This document shows positions 5,545 through 14,283 of a DNA stretch of 19,821 nt, piece by piece (the stretch's first letter is position 1; each line of letters starts with the position of its first letter). The stretch lies in assembly GCA_964580525.1 (NCBI GenBank), contig CAZOKN010000032.1, forward strand, positions 1-19,821, in the 5' to 3' direction. Under the pieces are notes generated by a model. The model ran no database searches and was not told the origin of the DNA. It saw only the letters and a list, made by a program, of their open reading frames with translations. This DNA comes from CAZOKN01 sp964580525. Its GTDB lineage: Bacteria; Pseudomonadota; Alphaproteobacteria; Rickettsiales; UBA6187. The position numbers and the translations under genes were made by a program.

Positions 5545-7879
5545 AAATCTTGAACTCAGCCTGCATAGAGCATTAACTTTAGCTCATAAGTGTTCGCATG
5601 AATATGCAACATTGGAGCATTTGCTTTTAGCGCTGACCGAAGATCCTGATGCTTGTGCAGTTTTAAATGGTTGCGGGGCGAGTATTCCTGATTTAAGCGG
5701 GGAACTAAAAATATTTCTGGCTAAAGAGCTTTCAGCTCTTGTAGTTAGCAGCGATGTTGAGGTTAAACCAACGGCTGGATTCCAGAGAGTTATACACAGG
5801 GCAGCTATACATGCTCATTCTTCAAGCAATAAGGTTGTAACTGGAGCTAACGTTCTGGCAGAAATGTTTGGAGAGCATGAATCACATGCTGTTTTTTTCC
5901 TAAAAGATCAGGGTATAACATACTTAGACGTTATTAATTATATATCACACGGTGTAGTAAAATATTCTGATGGCATTAATAGGGATGATGATGAGTTGGA
6001 AGAAGGTTTATTTTCTGACCAATTTAGCCAAGAGGATTTTGAAAGAATAAGTGAGCCCACGCCTCTTACGGCGCCAATTAGCAATCCTAAAGAAAAAGAA
6101 CATGATAAAGATAAGGACAGCGCACTTACGAAATATTGCGTGAACCTAAATAAGAAAGCTGAAGAAGGAAAAATTGATATTCTTATCGGCAGGGAAGTTG
6201 AAGTTGAACGTACTGTTGAAATCTTATGCAGAAGAACAAAGAACAATCCATTATTTGTTGGTGAGCCGGGAGTTGGAAAAACAGCTCTTGTGGAAGGATT
6301 GGCTTTAAGAATTGTTCGTGGACAGGTGCCAAATGTACTCAAAAAAGCCGTTATATTTTCTCTAGATATGGGATCGCTGCTTGCGGGTACGAAATATCGT
6401 GGTGATTTTGAAGAGAGAATAAAAGCAGTTATAAATGAGATAGAAAGGCTTCCATACGCAATAATATTTATTGATGAAATACACACTATAGTTGGTGCTG
6501 GATCTACAAGTGGTGGTTCTCTGGATGCTGGAAATCTTTTGAAGCCTGCTTTGGCAAGAGGTGAGTTTAGATGCGTAGGCTCTACAACTTATTCAGAATA
6601 TCATTCTCATTTTGAAAAAGACCATGCGTTGACTAGACGTTTCCAGAAGGTAGATGTACAAGAGCCAACTAGAGAAGCGACTATAAAAATATTGAATGGT
6701 GTAAGACCATATTACGAAGAGCATCACGATGTTACTTATACTAAAGATGCTATAATCGCAGCTGTTGATTTAGCGGATAGATATATCAATGACAGAAAGC
6801 TTCCTGATAAAGCTATAGACGTTATAGACGAAGCTGGTGCTCACCAAAAGCTTATGTCAGATGATAAAAGAAAAACTGTTATTACAGTGAGGGATATTGA
6901 AGAAACAGTGGCCAAAATCTCTAGAGTTCCTATTGAGTCGATAGAGATAGATGAAAATAAAAAAGTACAGTTACTCGAAAGTAATTTGAAAGCCGTAATT
7001 TATGGTCAGGACAAGGCTGTTGAATCGCTTGCAACGTCCATAAAATTAACCAGAGCTGGATTGCGTGATACTAAGAAGCCTATGGGTTGCTATGTGTTTG
7101 CTGGGCCAACAGGAGTTGGTAAAACTGAGCTTGCAGCGCAGTTGGCTTTATGCATGAATATGGAGCTGATCAGAATAGATATGTCAGAATATCTTGAGAA
7201 GCATTCTGTTGCAAGATTGATAGGTGCTCCTCCAGGTTATGTAGGTTTTGAAAAAGCTGGTATATTGACTGAATCTATCGATAAAAATCCATATTCAGTT
7301 ATACTGTTTGATGAAATAGAAAAAGCTCATCCTGACGTTTACAATATCCTATTGCAGGTGATGGATTATGGTAAAATCACTGATAGTAACGGTAAAAGCT
7401 TGAACTTCCGCAATAGTATTATCATTATGACCACTAATGCTGGCGCTGCTGAAATTAGCAAAGCTCCTATGGGATTTGGTCGTTTGGACAGGGTTGGTGA
7501 AGATGATACTGCTCTTGAGAGAACTTTCTCACCTGAATTCAGAAACAGGTTGGATGCTATAATCAAATTTTCTGCCCTTGATGATAAGGTTGTTGAAAGG
7601 GTAGTTGATAAATTTGTTGAAAATATGCAAAGACAGTTTGCTGATAAAGGTGTTAAGATGGAAGTTAGCAAAAAAGCCAGAAAATATCTGTCTGATAAAG
7701 GCTATAACCCTTTAAATGGTGCCCGTCCACTTGAGCGTATGATTAACGATGAAATCAAACGTCCTTTGGCTGACGAAATACTTTTCGGCAAACTTGCCAA
7801 GGGTGGTAAGGTTACAGTAGATTTGGTTAAGGATAAGCTAGAGTTTATATGTATGGACAAATCTAAGATAGAAGCGTAA
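5534..7879 (+). CDS. clpA: ATP-dependent Clp protease unfoldase subunit ClpA
   Basis: This 781-residue AAA+ unfoldase feeds substrates to ClpP in the cytoplasm. Domains in order: Clp N-domain repeat (about 1-145, docking site for ClpS), an acidic and Lys-rich linker (about 148-195), AAA module D1 with Walker A 'GEPGVGKT' (243-250) and Walker B 'IIFIDE' (310-315), and AAA module D2 with Walker A 'GPTGVGKT' (524-531) and Walker B 'VILFDE' (589-594), then the C-terminal small domain. The long middle domain of ClpB is absent, which separates it from the disaggregase. The ClpP-binding loop, usually IGL or IGF, reads MGF (646-648). The 5' end overlaps clpS, the standard clpS-clpA pairing. clpP is not in the window. 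Confidence 0.97.
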   Translation: MLSKNLELSLHRALTLAHKCSHEYATLEHLLLALTEDPDACAVLNGCGASIPDLSGELKIFLAKELSALVVSSDVEVKPTAGFQRVIHRAAIHAHSSSNKVVTGANVLAEMFGEHESHAVFFLKDQGITYLDVINYISHGVVKYSDGINRDDDELEEGLFSDQFSQEDFERISEPTPLTAPISNPKEKEHDKDKDSALTKYCVNLNKKAEEGKIDILIGREVEVERTVEILCRRTKNNPLFVGEPGVGKTALVEGLALRIVRGQVPNVLKKAVIFSLDMGSLLAGTKYRGDFEERIKAVINEIERLPYAIIFIDEIHTIVGAGSTSGGSLDAGNLLKPALARGEFRCVGSTTYSEYHSHFEKDHALTRRFQKVDVQEPTREATIKILNGVRPYYEEHHDVTYTKDAIIAAVDLADRYINDRKLPDKAIDVIDEAGAHQKLMSDDKRKTVITVRDIEETVAKISRVPIESIEIDENKKVQLLESNLKAVIYGQDKAVESLATSIKLTRAGLRDTKKPMGCYVFAGPTGVGKTELAAQLALCMNMELIRIDMSEYLEKHSVARLIGAPPGYVGFEKAGILTESIDKNPYSVILFDEIEKAHPDVYNILLQVMDYGKITDSNGKSLNFRNSIIIMTTNAGAAEISKAPMGFGRLDRVGEDDTALERTFSPEFRNRLDAIIKFSALDDKVVERVVDKFVENMQRQFADKGVKMEVSKKARKYLSDKGYNPLNGARPLERMINDEIKRPLADEILFGKLAKGGKVTVDLVKDKLEFICMDKSKIEA

Positions 7880-7910
7880 ATTGTATCTTTGTAATTCTTA
7901 GATTTTGTAT

Positions 7911-8825
7911 ATGAAATCCAATACCGTATCAGCTAGAAGAAAGGGCGATGCCGTTCTAAAAATACGGCAGGATAACCTCGCAAAAAAAATCGAAATAGGT
8001 AAATTAAATAGAGCCGCTGAAAAGCTTACTGGCTACTTAAATGCTGAGCTTGAGGGAAAAAATATTGAGCAGATTTTGCCGGGCAGAATCTCTGAAACGG
8101 TTAAAAATTACGTTGATTTTTCTGATGTAGCTAGTGATTTTGCGTCCGTTGCTAGGAAAGTTCCTAATTTTCAGGTTTTGAATAAACAAGGCAAGGAAGT
8201 TGCAGTTAGCCTTAAGGTTTTTTACATGATATCTCCGGATGTTAAAAAGCCGGAATATGAACTTTTGATGCGTGATATCACGATGATAAAGCGTATGGAA
8301 GAACTGAAAAAACAGATTATGGCTACTCATAAAGAAGAGGTCATAGATAATGAAACTGGATTGGCCAGCTCAAATTCTGTTAAAGATGCACTAGATATTA
8401 CCTATTCATTTGTAGAAAAAGATCCTATCGAAGTGACTTTTGTTATAGCGGCTATTGATGGCCTTGAGGGTATAGAAGAACAGGTAGGAAAGCCTGCAAT
8501 GCTTAATCTTATAGGCAAGGTCGGTGCAAATATAGCTAAAACATGTCGTGACGAGGATATTGTAGGGCATTTGGGTGATGGTGATATAGGTATGGTCTTG
8601 CTTGATTGTAATTCAGAAAATGCTGAGTCTGTTTTGGGACGTGTTTATAATAATATAGTGAAAAATCCTATAATGTTGGATAATGGACGTCAGCTTGATA
8701 TAAGTGTTAGTATGGTTTTCTCACAGTTGAAAAAAGAATATGCGTTAGTTGATATATACGAGGCTTGCCGTAATGCTATTATTGAAGCTCAGGAGCAAGG
8801 TAATTCGGTTTTAATGGAAATTTGA
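7911..8825 (+). CDS. PAS domain plus degenerate GGDEF domain protein
   Basis: This 304-residue cytoplasmic protein has no membrane segments. Residues about 15-130 look like a PAS sensor domain ('LNRAAEKLTGYLNAELEGKN', then 'LLMRDITMIKRMEEL'). A short coiled linker (about 124-144) leads into a GGDEF-like domain (about 145-304). The 'DxLTGLxNR' segment reads 'DNETGLASSN' and the signature loop GGDEF reads GDGDI (222-226), so diguanylate cyclase activity is unlikely. A scaffold, c-di-GMP- or GTP-binding role is possible but not shown. I prefer the ATG at 7911 over an in-frame TTG at 7905. It lies 31 bp after clpA and 32 bp before recG on the same strand, so it is probably in the same transcript. 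No EAL domain or other signalling gene is near. Confidence 0.8.
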   Translation: MKSNTVSARRKGDAVLKIRQDNLAKKIEIGKLNRAAEKLTGYLNAELEGKNIEQILPGRISETVKNYVDFSDVASDFASVARKVPNFQVLNKQGKEVAVSLKVFYMISPDVKKPEYELLMRDITMIKRMEELKKQIMATHKEEVIDNETGLASSNSVKDALDITYSFVEKDPIEVTFVIAAIDGLEGIEEQVGKPAMLNLIGKVGANIAKTCRDEDIVGHLGDGDIGMVLLDCNSENAESVLGRVYNNIVKNPIMLDNGRQLDISVSMVFSQLKKEYALVDIYEACRNAIIEAQEQGNSVLMEI

Positions 8826-8857
8826 TATTTGAGTTTTACTCTGCTATTATTCCTCCC

Positions 8858-10939
8858 ATGAGGCCACAAGTTTTATACCCTATTTTTTCAGATATCATAA
8901 GCATACCAGGTATTGGTAGCAAAACCAAAGAGGTATTCCAGCATCTGGCTGGAGAGAGAATCCTTGATATACTTTATCATTTGCCGGTGGGTTTTATAGA
9001 TCGCCGAAATATGCCTGATATATTAAGTATGCAAAATGGTGATGTTGTGACAGCTATAGTTAGTGTTCAGGCGTACTCACTGCCGCCTATGATAAAAGAC
9101 AGAAAACTGCCGTTTAAGGTTATATGCTATAATAAAACCGGATTTATAAATCTCATTTTCTTTCAAGCATTTCCCGAGTATATAAAAAAATCTCTGCCAA
9201 TTGGTGAAGAACGCGTTATCAGTGGCAGGGTTGAGCGGTTTGGTGGTGAGATTCAAATAGCTCATCCTGATTATATAGTTCCCGTTGCTCAGCTCGATAG
9301 TGTTAGGCGTCTTGAGCCGGTATATCCTCTTGCTGCTGGTGTTTATCACAAAAAGGTAATTAACACGGTTAATGAGGCAATTAAGCGTACACCTGATAAT
9401 ATGCCTGAATGGATTGAGCCGGAATTTGTCAAAAAAAATGGCTGGCAAGGTTGGAAAGAAAGCCTGATAGCGGCACATTTAATTGTGAATCCAGAAGATA
9501 TATCACCAAACAGCAAATCCAGACAAAGGCTGGCTTATGACGAATTATTGGCTAGCCAATTGGCGTTGGCTTTGGTGCGTAAATATGTTAACAGAAATTT
9601 AGGTCGTTCTTTTAAAGGTAACGGAAATTTAAGTAAGAAATTATTAGAAAAATTACCTTTTACCTTAACTGGTGGTCAGCAAGAGGTTATTAAAGAAATT
9701 AATAGCGACCAGGAATCTCCAAACAGGATGACGCGTCTTTTGCAGGGGGATGTCGGTAGCGGTAAGACTATAGTTGCGTTATTTTCAGCGCTAAATGCAG
9801 TTGAGGCCGGAGCGCAGGTGGCGATTATGGCGCCGACCGAAATTTTGGCTGTACAGCATTATAAATGGATAGAAAAAATAACCTCTGAAATTGGTGTAAA
9901 GGTTGCTTTGCTGATTGGCAAAACCAAAGGAAAAGAGCGTGAAAATATTATTAATAATCTTAAAAATGGCGAGATTAATATTGTTGTTGGAACGCATGCG
10001 CTTTTTCAGGAAAATGTAGAGTTTAAAGATCTTGGTCTGGTCATAATAGATGAGCAGCATCGTTTTGGTGTGGAGCAGAGAGTTAGTTTGGCTAATAAGG
10101 GTAATAATGTTGATGTTTTGCTTATGACAGCTACCCCAATTCCGAGAACTTTAACTATGGCTGCATATGGTGATATGGAATGTTCAAGACTCACAGAAAA
10201 GCCAACGGGTAGAAAAGAAATAGATACCAGAATTATGCATTTTGATAAAATTGCGCAGATAATAACAGGTCTTAAGCGAGTTTTAGAAAAAGGTGATAAA
10301 ATTTATTGGATATGTCCACTTATAGAAAGTTCGGAAAAGTCAGATTTAGCTGCTGCACAGGAAAGAGCTAATGTGCTCAAGAAATTCTTTGGTGATAAAG
10401 TTGGGCTACTTCATGGTCGTATGAAAGCTTCTGAGCGTGAAGAGGTGATGTCAGAATTTAAAAGCGGCAATATTGACATGCTTGTAGCGACTACTGTCGT
10501 GGAAGTTGGTGTGGATGTTCCTGATGCCACAGTGATCGTTATAGAGCATGCCGAGCGTTTTGGCTTATCGCAATTACATCAATTACGGGGCAGGGTAGGG
10601 CGTAACGATAAGCAATCATCATGTATATTGCTTTATCATGGGTTGGGTGAAGTTGCCAAAGAGCGTCTAAAAATTATGCGTGAGAGTAATGATGGTTTTA
10701 GACTGGCTGAGGAAGATTTGCGTATAAGAGGTGGTGGTGATGTCTTGGGAACCAAGCAATCTGGGCTTCCACAGTTTAAAGTGGCTAATTTATACGAGCA
10801 TTATCAACTTTTGAAAATAGCTCATGATGATGCCAGGAAAATCATGGAAATAGATCCTTTTCTTCAGACTGAGAGAGGAAAAGCCCTGAAAATCCTGCTT
10901 TATTTGTTTGGTTATGATAAGCAGGTGGCTTTGTGTTAA
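8858..10939 (+). CDS. recG: ATP-dependent DNA helicase RecG
   Basis: RecG remodels stalled replication forks and branched recombination intermediates. This 693-residue protein has the N-terminal wedge (OB-fold) domain (about 45-150) followed by two helicase domains. Seen motifs are Walker A 'GDVGSGKT' (297-304), the DEAD-box variant 'DEQH' (398-401), 'TATPIPRT' (424-431) and motif VI 'QLRGRVGR' (575-582), followed by the RecG-specific 'RIRGGGDVLGTKQSG'. I chose the ATG at 8858, because alphaproteobacterial RecG proteins commonly start with 'MRP' and an in-frame TTG at 8822 overlaps the previous gene. No ribosome binding site is evident. The stop codon is only 2 bp from the end of the convergent lpxB. 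Confidence 0.96.
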   Translation: MRPQVLYPIFSDIISIPGIGSKTKEVFQHLAGERILDILYHLPVGFIDRRNMPDILSMQNGDVVTAIVSVQAYSLPPMIKDRKLPFKVICYNKTGFINLIFFQAFPEYIKKSLPIGEERVISGRVERFGGEIQIAHPDYIVPVAQLDSVRRLEPVYPLAAGVYHKKVINTVNEAIKRTPDNMPEWIEPEFVKKNGWQGWKESLIAAHLIVNPEDISPNSKSRQRLAYDELLASQLALALVRKYVNRNLGRSFKGNGNLSKKLLEKLPFTLTGGQQEVIKEINSDQESPNRMTRLLQGDVGSGKTIVALFSALNAVEAGAQVAIMAPTEILAVQHYKWIEKITSEIGVKVALLIGKTKGKERENIINNLKNGEINIVVGTHALFQENVEFKDLGLVIIDEQHRFGVEQRVSLANKGNNVDVLLMTATPIPRTLTMAAYGDMECSRLTEKPTGRKEIDTRIMHFDKIAQIITGLKRVLEKGDKIYWICPLIESSEKSDLAAAQERANVLKKFFGDKVGLLHGRMKASEREEVMSEFKSGNIDMLVATTVVEVGVDVPDATVIVIEHAERFGLSQLHQLRGRVGRNDKQSSCILLYHGLGEVAKERLKIMRESNDGFRLAEEDLRIRGGGDVLGTKQSGLPQFKVANLYEHYQLLKIAHDDARKIMEIDPFLQTERGKALKILLYLFGYDKQVALC

Positions 10940-10941
10940 TT

Positions 10942-12099
10942 TCAGGCCTGACAAATTATTTTCAAAATTTTCTTAGAAGCTTTTTCACTAGGAGTTGAGC
11001 TTTCATCCTTGCCAAGCTGTTTGAACACAGCTGTACTTTCAGCGATTTGTTTGCTGCGTAAATCTTTGCTGTTTATTAATTTTTCTAGTGATTCTGCCAG
11101 ATTTTTCGGAAAGCATTTTTCCTGTAGAAGTTCCGGTATTAATTCTTTATCAAGTATAAGATTTATCAAATTGGCATATTTAATTTTTATCATTCTCTTT
11201 AAAATCAAATATGAAATATGATTTATTTTATAGGCAATAATCATTGGGCAGCCAGATAGCGCAACTTCCAGGCTGGCTGTGCCAGATTTAACCAGCGCAA
11301 TATCTGAAGCCTGATAGGCAGCATATTTCTCATCTTCATTGTCTACAACAATAGTGTCCAGATCTAAATAATCAGCGGCATATTTAATTTGCTTGGCCAG
11401 AGGGGGCAGGGTAGGGATTATGATTTTTAAATTTTTATGTTTAGCCTTTAATATCAAGGCTGTTTCCAAAAAAATGTTTAGTAATTTTGTTAGCTCAGTG
11501 CTGCGGCTACCTGGCATTAGGCATAGCAATATATCTGAATTATCAATCTGATGTTTTTTTCGGAATTCTGCTTTGTTAACATTACCGATAGTGGTTTCGA
11601 CAATAGGATGTCCGACAAACGTATTTGCCAGCCCAACTGCGTCAAAATATGGCGGCTCAAATGGTAATAACAGTAAAAGATGGTCGAATAGTTTAGCAAA
11701 TTTTTGTGCGCGTTTTGGCTTATATGCCCAGACAGTTGGAGCGACATAATGTACAAGTTTTATGTTTGAATCCTGCAATTTTTTTACTACGCGACAGTTA
11801 AATCCAGGTGAATCTATGGTTATTACAACATCAGGGCGTAATTTTAAAATTTCTGAAACGGTTTGGTTTATTCTGTTTAAAACATTTGGTATATGCGGGA
11901 TTATCTCCAGAAAGCCCATGATGGATATTTCCGACATAGGAAATATGCTGGATAAGCCCTCTGAATTCATTCTATTGCCGCCAATGCCGTAGAAATTTAT
12001 TTTGCCTTTGTAGATATCGCGCAGCGAATTCATTAGTTTTGCGCCGTATAAATCTCCGGAAGCTTCGCCGGCAATGATGAATATTTTCAATTCCTTCAT
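10942..12099 (-). CDS. lpxB: Lipid-A-disaccharide synthase LpxB
   Basis: This 385-residue GT19 glycosyltransferase joins lipid X and UDP-2,3-diacylglucosamine to form the lipid A disaccharide at the inner-membrane face. Motifs seen are 'IAGEASGDLYGAKLM' at the N-terminus, 'TIDSPGFN' (94-101, Asp96 corresponding to the conserved Asp near the active site), 'HYVAPTVWAYKPKRA' (117-131), 'PGSRSTEL' (196-203) and 'KSGTASLEVAL' in the C-terminal nucleotide-binding half. It starts 3 bp after the end of lpxI, with GGGG about 8 bases before the ATG, so the pair is co-transcribed and probably translationally coupled. Its substrate is the product of the neighbouring LpxI. It converges on recG. Confidence 0.97.
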   Translation of the reverse strand: MKELKIFIIAGEASGDLYGAKLMNSLRDIYKGKINFYGIGGNRMNSEGLSSIFPMSEISIMGFLEIIPHIPNVLNRINQTVSEILKLRPDVVITIDSPGFNCRVVKKLQDSNIKLVHYVAPTVWAYKPKRAQKFAKLFDHLLLLLPFEPPYFDAVGLANTFVGHPIVETTIGNVNKAEFRKKHQIDNSDILLCLMPGSRSTELTKLLNIFLETALILKAKHKNLKIIIPTLPPLAKQIKYAADYLDLDTIVVDNEDEKYAAYQASDIALVKSGTASLEVALSGCPMIIAYKINHISYLILKRMIKIKYANLINLILDKELIPELLQEKCFPKNLAESLEKLINSKDLRSKQIAESTAVFKQLGKDESSTPSEKASKKILKIICQA

Positions 12100-12102
12100 A
12101 GC

Positions 12103-12915
12103 CTATACCCCAATTATAAAAAGGCCAAGCTCATTAGCTTTTTGTAAAGTGCGGTTTTTATCAACAACGAGCGCACCACCTGCTTCAATAGCAATGCCGC
12201 GCAGACCAGATTTATGAGCATTTTCTACCGTAACAGGGCCTATCGTTGGCAAATCTATACGTCTATCCTGTGAAGGTTTTTTCATTTTAACTAATATGCC
12301 GCCTGGCTCTCCTGAAAGAAGTGTTCTGCAGCGGGTGATAAGAGCGTCTGTTCCTTCAATTGCTTCAACGCCAATAACAACTCCGCGCTGTACTATAACG
12401 CTTTGGCCAATATCCAGATTACCTATAGCTTTTGCAATTGTGATGCCGAATTCAATATCTTTATAAGCTGATTTATTGGGCTCAATTTTTCCCATGATAC
12501 CTTTTGGTAATAATAGGTCGCTTAAAATTTCTTCAGCACCCAAAATATTAAATCCAGAATCTTCAAAGAATTTTATTACTATGGAAAGCAGGGAATTATC
12601 GCCTATCAATTTTGCGCTTGAGATTTTTGCAAGGAGTTTTATGCCGCCTGCATCAGGCCTTAGAGAAGAGAAATTAGGACGGTTTAATCCGCCTGCAAAT
12701 ACAACATCTTTAACCTTGGCCTGGCGGAAATTTTTGATAGCTTTACCAACAGAACCGACATTTAAAACAGTATGTGGAACTTTTTTTATAGAAGGTGGTT
12801 GGTTATCTGCATCGATAGAAATAACAAAAATTGCTTTATTATTTCGGATATATTCCTGAATAATCTTTTCAGGTAAATCACCTCTGCCAGCTATTAAACC
12901 TAAAGTATTTTCCAT
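12103..12915 (-). CDS. lpxI: UDP-2,3-diacylglucosamine hydrolase LpxI (DUF1009)
   Basis: LpxI hydrolyses UDP-2,3-diacylglucosamine to lipid X, the step done by LpxH in E. coli. LpxI is the alphaproteobacterial version, characterised in Caulobacter. The 270-residue protein has the family N-terminus 'GLIAGRGDLPEKI', a middle 'VVFAGGLNRPNF' motif, and C-terminal 'DLPTIGPVTVENA' (from residue 221) and 'GIAIEAGGALVVDK'. Asp221 probably corresponds to the Asp shown to be essential in the Caulobacter enzyme; this is inferred from the motif. It sits 84 bp downstream of lpxA and just upstream of lpxB, whose substrate it supplies. No LpxH homologue is seen here. Confidence 0.95.
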   Translation of the reverse strand: MENTLGLIAGRGDLPEKIIQEYIRNNKAIFVISIDADNQPPSIKKVPHTVLNVGSVGKAIKNFRQAKVKDVVFAGGLNRPNFSSLRPDAGGIKLLAKISSAKLIGDNSLLSIVIKFFEDSGFNILGAEEILSDLLLPKGIMGKIEPNKSAYKDIEFGITIAKAIGNLDIGQSVIVQRGVVIGVEAIEGTDALITRCRTLLSGEPGGILVKMKKPSQDRRIDLPTIGPVTVENAHKSGLRGIAIEAGGALVVDKNRTLQKANELGLFIIGV

Positions 12916-12969
12916 GCTAACCTGTTTTCTATGGTAGAAGCTGCATTGTAATATAATATAAAATAAAAA

Positions 12970-12990
12970 CTGAAACGAGTATAATTTCAG
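12970..12990 (-). terminator. Weak hairpin plus T-rich tract between lpxA and lpxI
   Basis: CTGAAA and TTTCAG form a 6-bp stem with a 9-base loop, 10 bp after the lpxA stop. On the minus strand it is followed by a T-rich run (12969-12958). The stem has only two G-C pairs, so it would be at best an inefficient terminator that reduces readthrough into lpxI-lpxB. It could also be chance in AT-rich sequence. Confidence 0.3.
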
Positions 12991-12999
12991 GTTATTTGA

Positions 13000-13815
13000 T
13001 TATTCATCTGCAACTTTTACAGTAGTATTTTTCGGCTGGCAAATTGCCCGATTGTTATTTGAGCGTATAAACTCAACAATCTCCATTGCAGCATGATTTT
13101 TGCTGAACATCTCGATAACATCGTCAAGTCTTTCCTGTAGCGTTCCTTCAGGAGAAAACAACATTCTATAAGCGCCTCTTAGGACATGGATATCGTCGCG
13201 TTCGAACTTTCTTCTTTTTAAGCCCACAAGGTTTAACCCACATAATGCAGCACGCTCTCCAGAAGCCTGACCATAAGGAATTACGTCATTTTCAATGCCA
13301 GACATGCCACCTATCATGGCATGATGGCCAATACGAACAAACTGATGTACTGCGGATAAGCCGCCAATTATGGCAAAATCACCAACTTTAACGTGACCGG
13401 CAAGGGTTGCATTATTTGCAAGTATTACATTATTTCCTACAACGCAATCGTGGGCAACGTGTGCTCCAACCATAAATAGGCAATTATCGCCGACTTTAGT
13501 AAGAAGGTTATCGCCCTCAGTACCAGGGTTCATGGTTACATGTTCGCGGATTATATTATTTTTGCCGATAATCAGTTTTGATTTTTCGCCTTTATATTTT
13601 AGATCTTGTGGAATGTGACCAATGGAAGCGAAAGGAAAAATCGTTGTATTCTCACCAATTTCAGTATCGCCATCAATTGCCACATGCGAATGAATTTTTA
13701 CGTTATCGCCAATTTTTACGTTATCGCCAATTACAGAATATGCGCCTACGGAAACATTTTTTCCAAGCTTGGCGCCTTCTTCAATTATTGCAGTTTTATG
13801 TATATTCATACTCAT
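13000..13815 (-). CDS. lpxA: UDP-N-acetylglucosamine O-acyltransferase LpxA
   Basis: LpxA catalyses the first lipid A step, moving an R-3-hydroxyacyl chain from ACP to UDP-GlcNAc. The 271-residue protein shows the hexapeptide repeats of a left-handed beta-helix (residues about 4-190) followed by an alpha-helical C-terminus. The catalytic His is His122 in 'GAHVAHDC' (E. coli His125). Gly170 in 'MIGGMSG' aligns with E. coli Gly173, the residue that permits a long (C14-type) acyl chain; Pseudomonas has a Met at the equivalent place and uses C10. The acyl length here is therefore inferred to be long. The ATG overlaps the fabZ stop as ATGA, so the two are translationally coupled. Confidence 0.97.
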   Translation of the reverse strand: MSMNIHKTAIIEEGAKLGKNVSVGAYSVIGDNVKIGDNVKIHSHVAIDGDTEIGENTTIFPFASIGHIPQDLKYKGEKSKLIIGKNNIIREHVTMNPGTEGDNLLTKVGDNCLFMVGAHVAHDCVVGNNVILANNATLAGHVKVGDFAIIGGLSAVHQFVRIGHHAMIGGMSGIENDVIPYGQASGERAALCGLNLVGLKRRKFERDDIHVLRGAYRMLFSPEGTLQERLDDVIEMFSKNHAAMEIVEFIRSNNNRAICQPKNTTVKVADE

Positions 13816-14276
13816 TTTTTTTCATCCATTATCATGGCGCAAACTGTTGCTTCGGCAACTTTCTTGCCATCAACACGTGCTTCGCCTTCAAATTTCCAAA
13901 CCGGACCACGGTTTTGTATTTTTTTAATGTGTAGGTATAAGCTGTCACCAGGAACAACTGGTTTACGGAATTTAGCATTTTCAATCGACATGAAATAAAC
14001 CAGCTTACCTTTAGCATCCGCGCCTAAAGTTTTGACAGTGAAAATAGCAGATGCTTGTGCAATTGCCTCAACAATTAGAACTCCTGGCATTATAGGTTTT
14101 TGTGGAAAATGTCCTGTAAAATGCGGTTCATTAAAAGTTACATTTTTCAGAGCCACCAAGCCTTCATCAGCTGTAAATTCTACAATTCTGTCGATGAGGA
14201 GAAGGGGATAGCGATGTGGAATCATGGTTATGATTTCATCTATGTCTAGTACGCAATTATTTACATCTTCTGTCAT
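13812..14276 (-). CDS. fabZ: 3-hydroxyacyl-ACP dehydratase FabZ
   Basis: FabZ dehydrates R-3-hydroxyacyl-ACP in fatty acid elongation and so competes with LpxA and LpxD for the same substrate. The 154-residue hotdog-fold protein has 'IPHRYPLLLIDRI' near the N-terminus, the active-site His56 in 'GHFP' and Glu70 in 'VEAIAQ', and 'FRKPVVPGD' later. Length is normal. It lies between lpxD and lpxA, the common arrangement that balances phospholipid and lipid A synthesis. It starts 7 bp after the lpxD stop and its own stop overlaps the lpxA start. Confidence 0.97.
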   Translation of the reverse strand: MTEDVNNCVLDIDEIITMIPHRYPLLLIDRIVEFTADEGLVALKNVTFNEPHFTGHFPQKPIMPGVLIVEAIAQASAIFTVKTLGADAKGKLVYFMSIENAKFRKPVVPGDSLYLHIKKIQNRGPVWKFEGEARVDGKKVAEATVCAMIMDEKK

Positions 14277-14283
14277 TTTATGC

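Noticed and set aside
5938..6486. 182-codon minus-strand open frame inside clpA
   Set aside because: It is fully antisense to the conserved D1 AAA module of clpA. Its Ser/Ile/Pro-rich translation is a typical shadow of that coding strand.
8822..8857. Upstream in-frame TTG start for recG
   Set aside because: It overlaps the end of the preceding gene and adds 12 residues not typical of RecG. The ATG at 8858 gives the usual 'MRP' N-terminus.
13606..13998. Plus-strand open frames across lpxA and fabZ
   Set aside because: They are antisense to two well-conserved enzymes and look like reverse-frame artefacts of the hexapeptide-repeat coding sequence.
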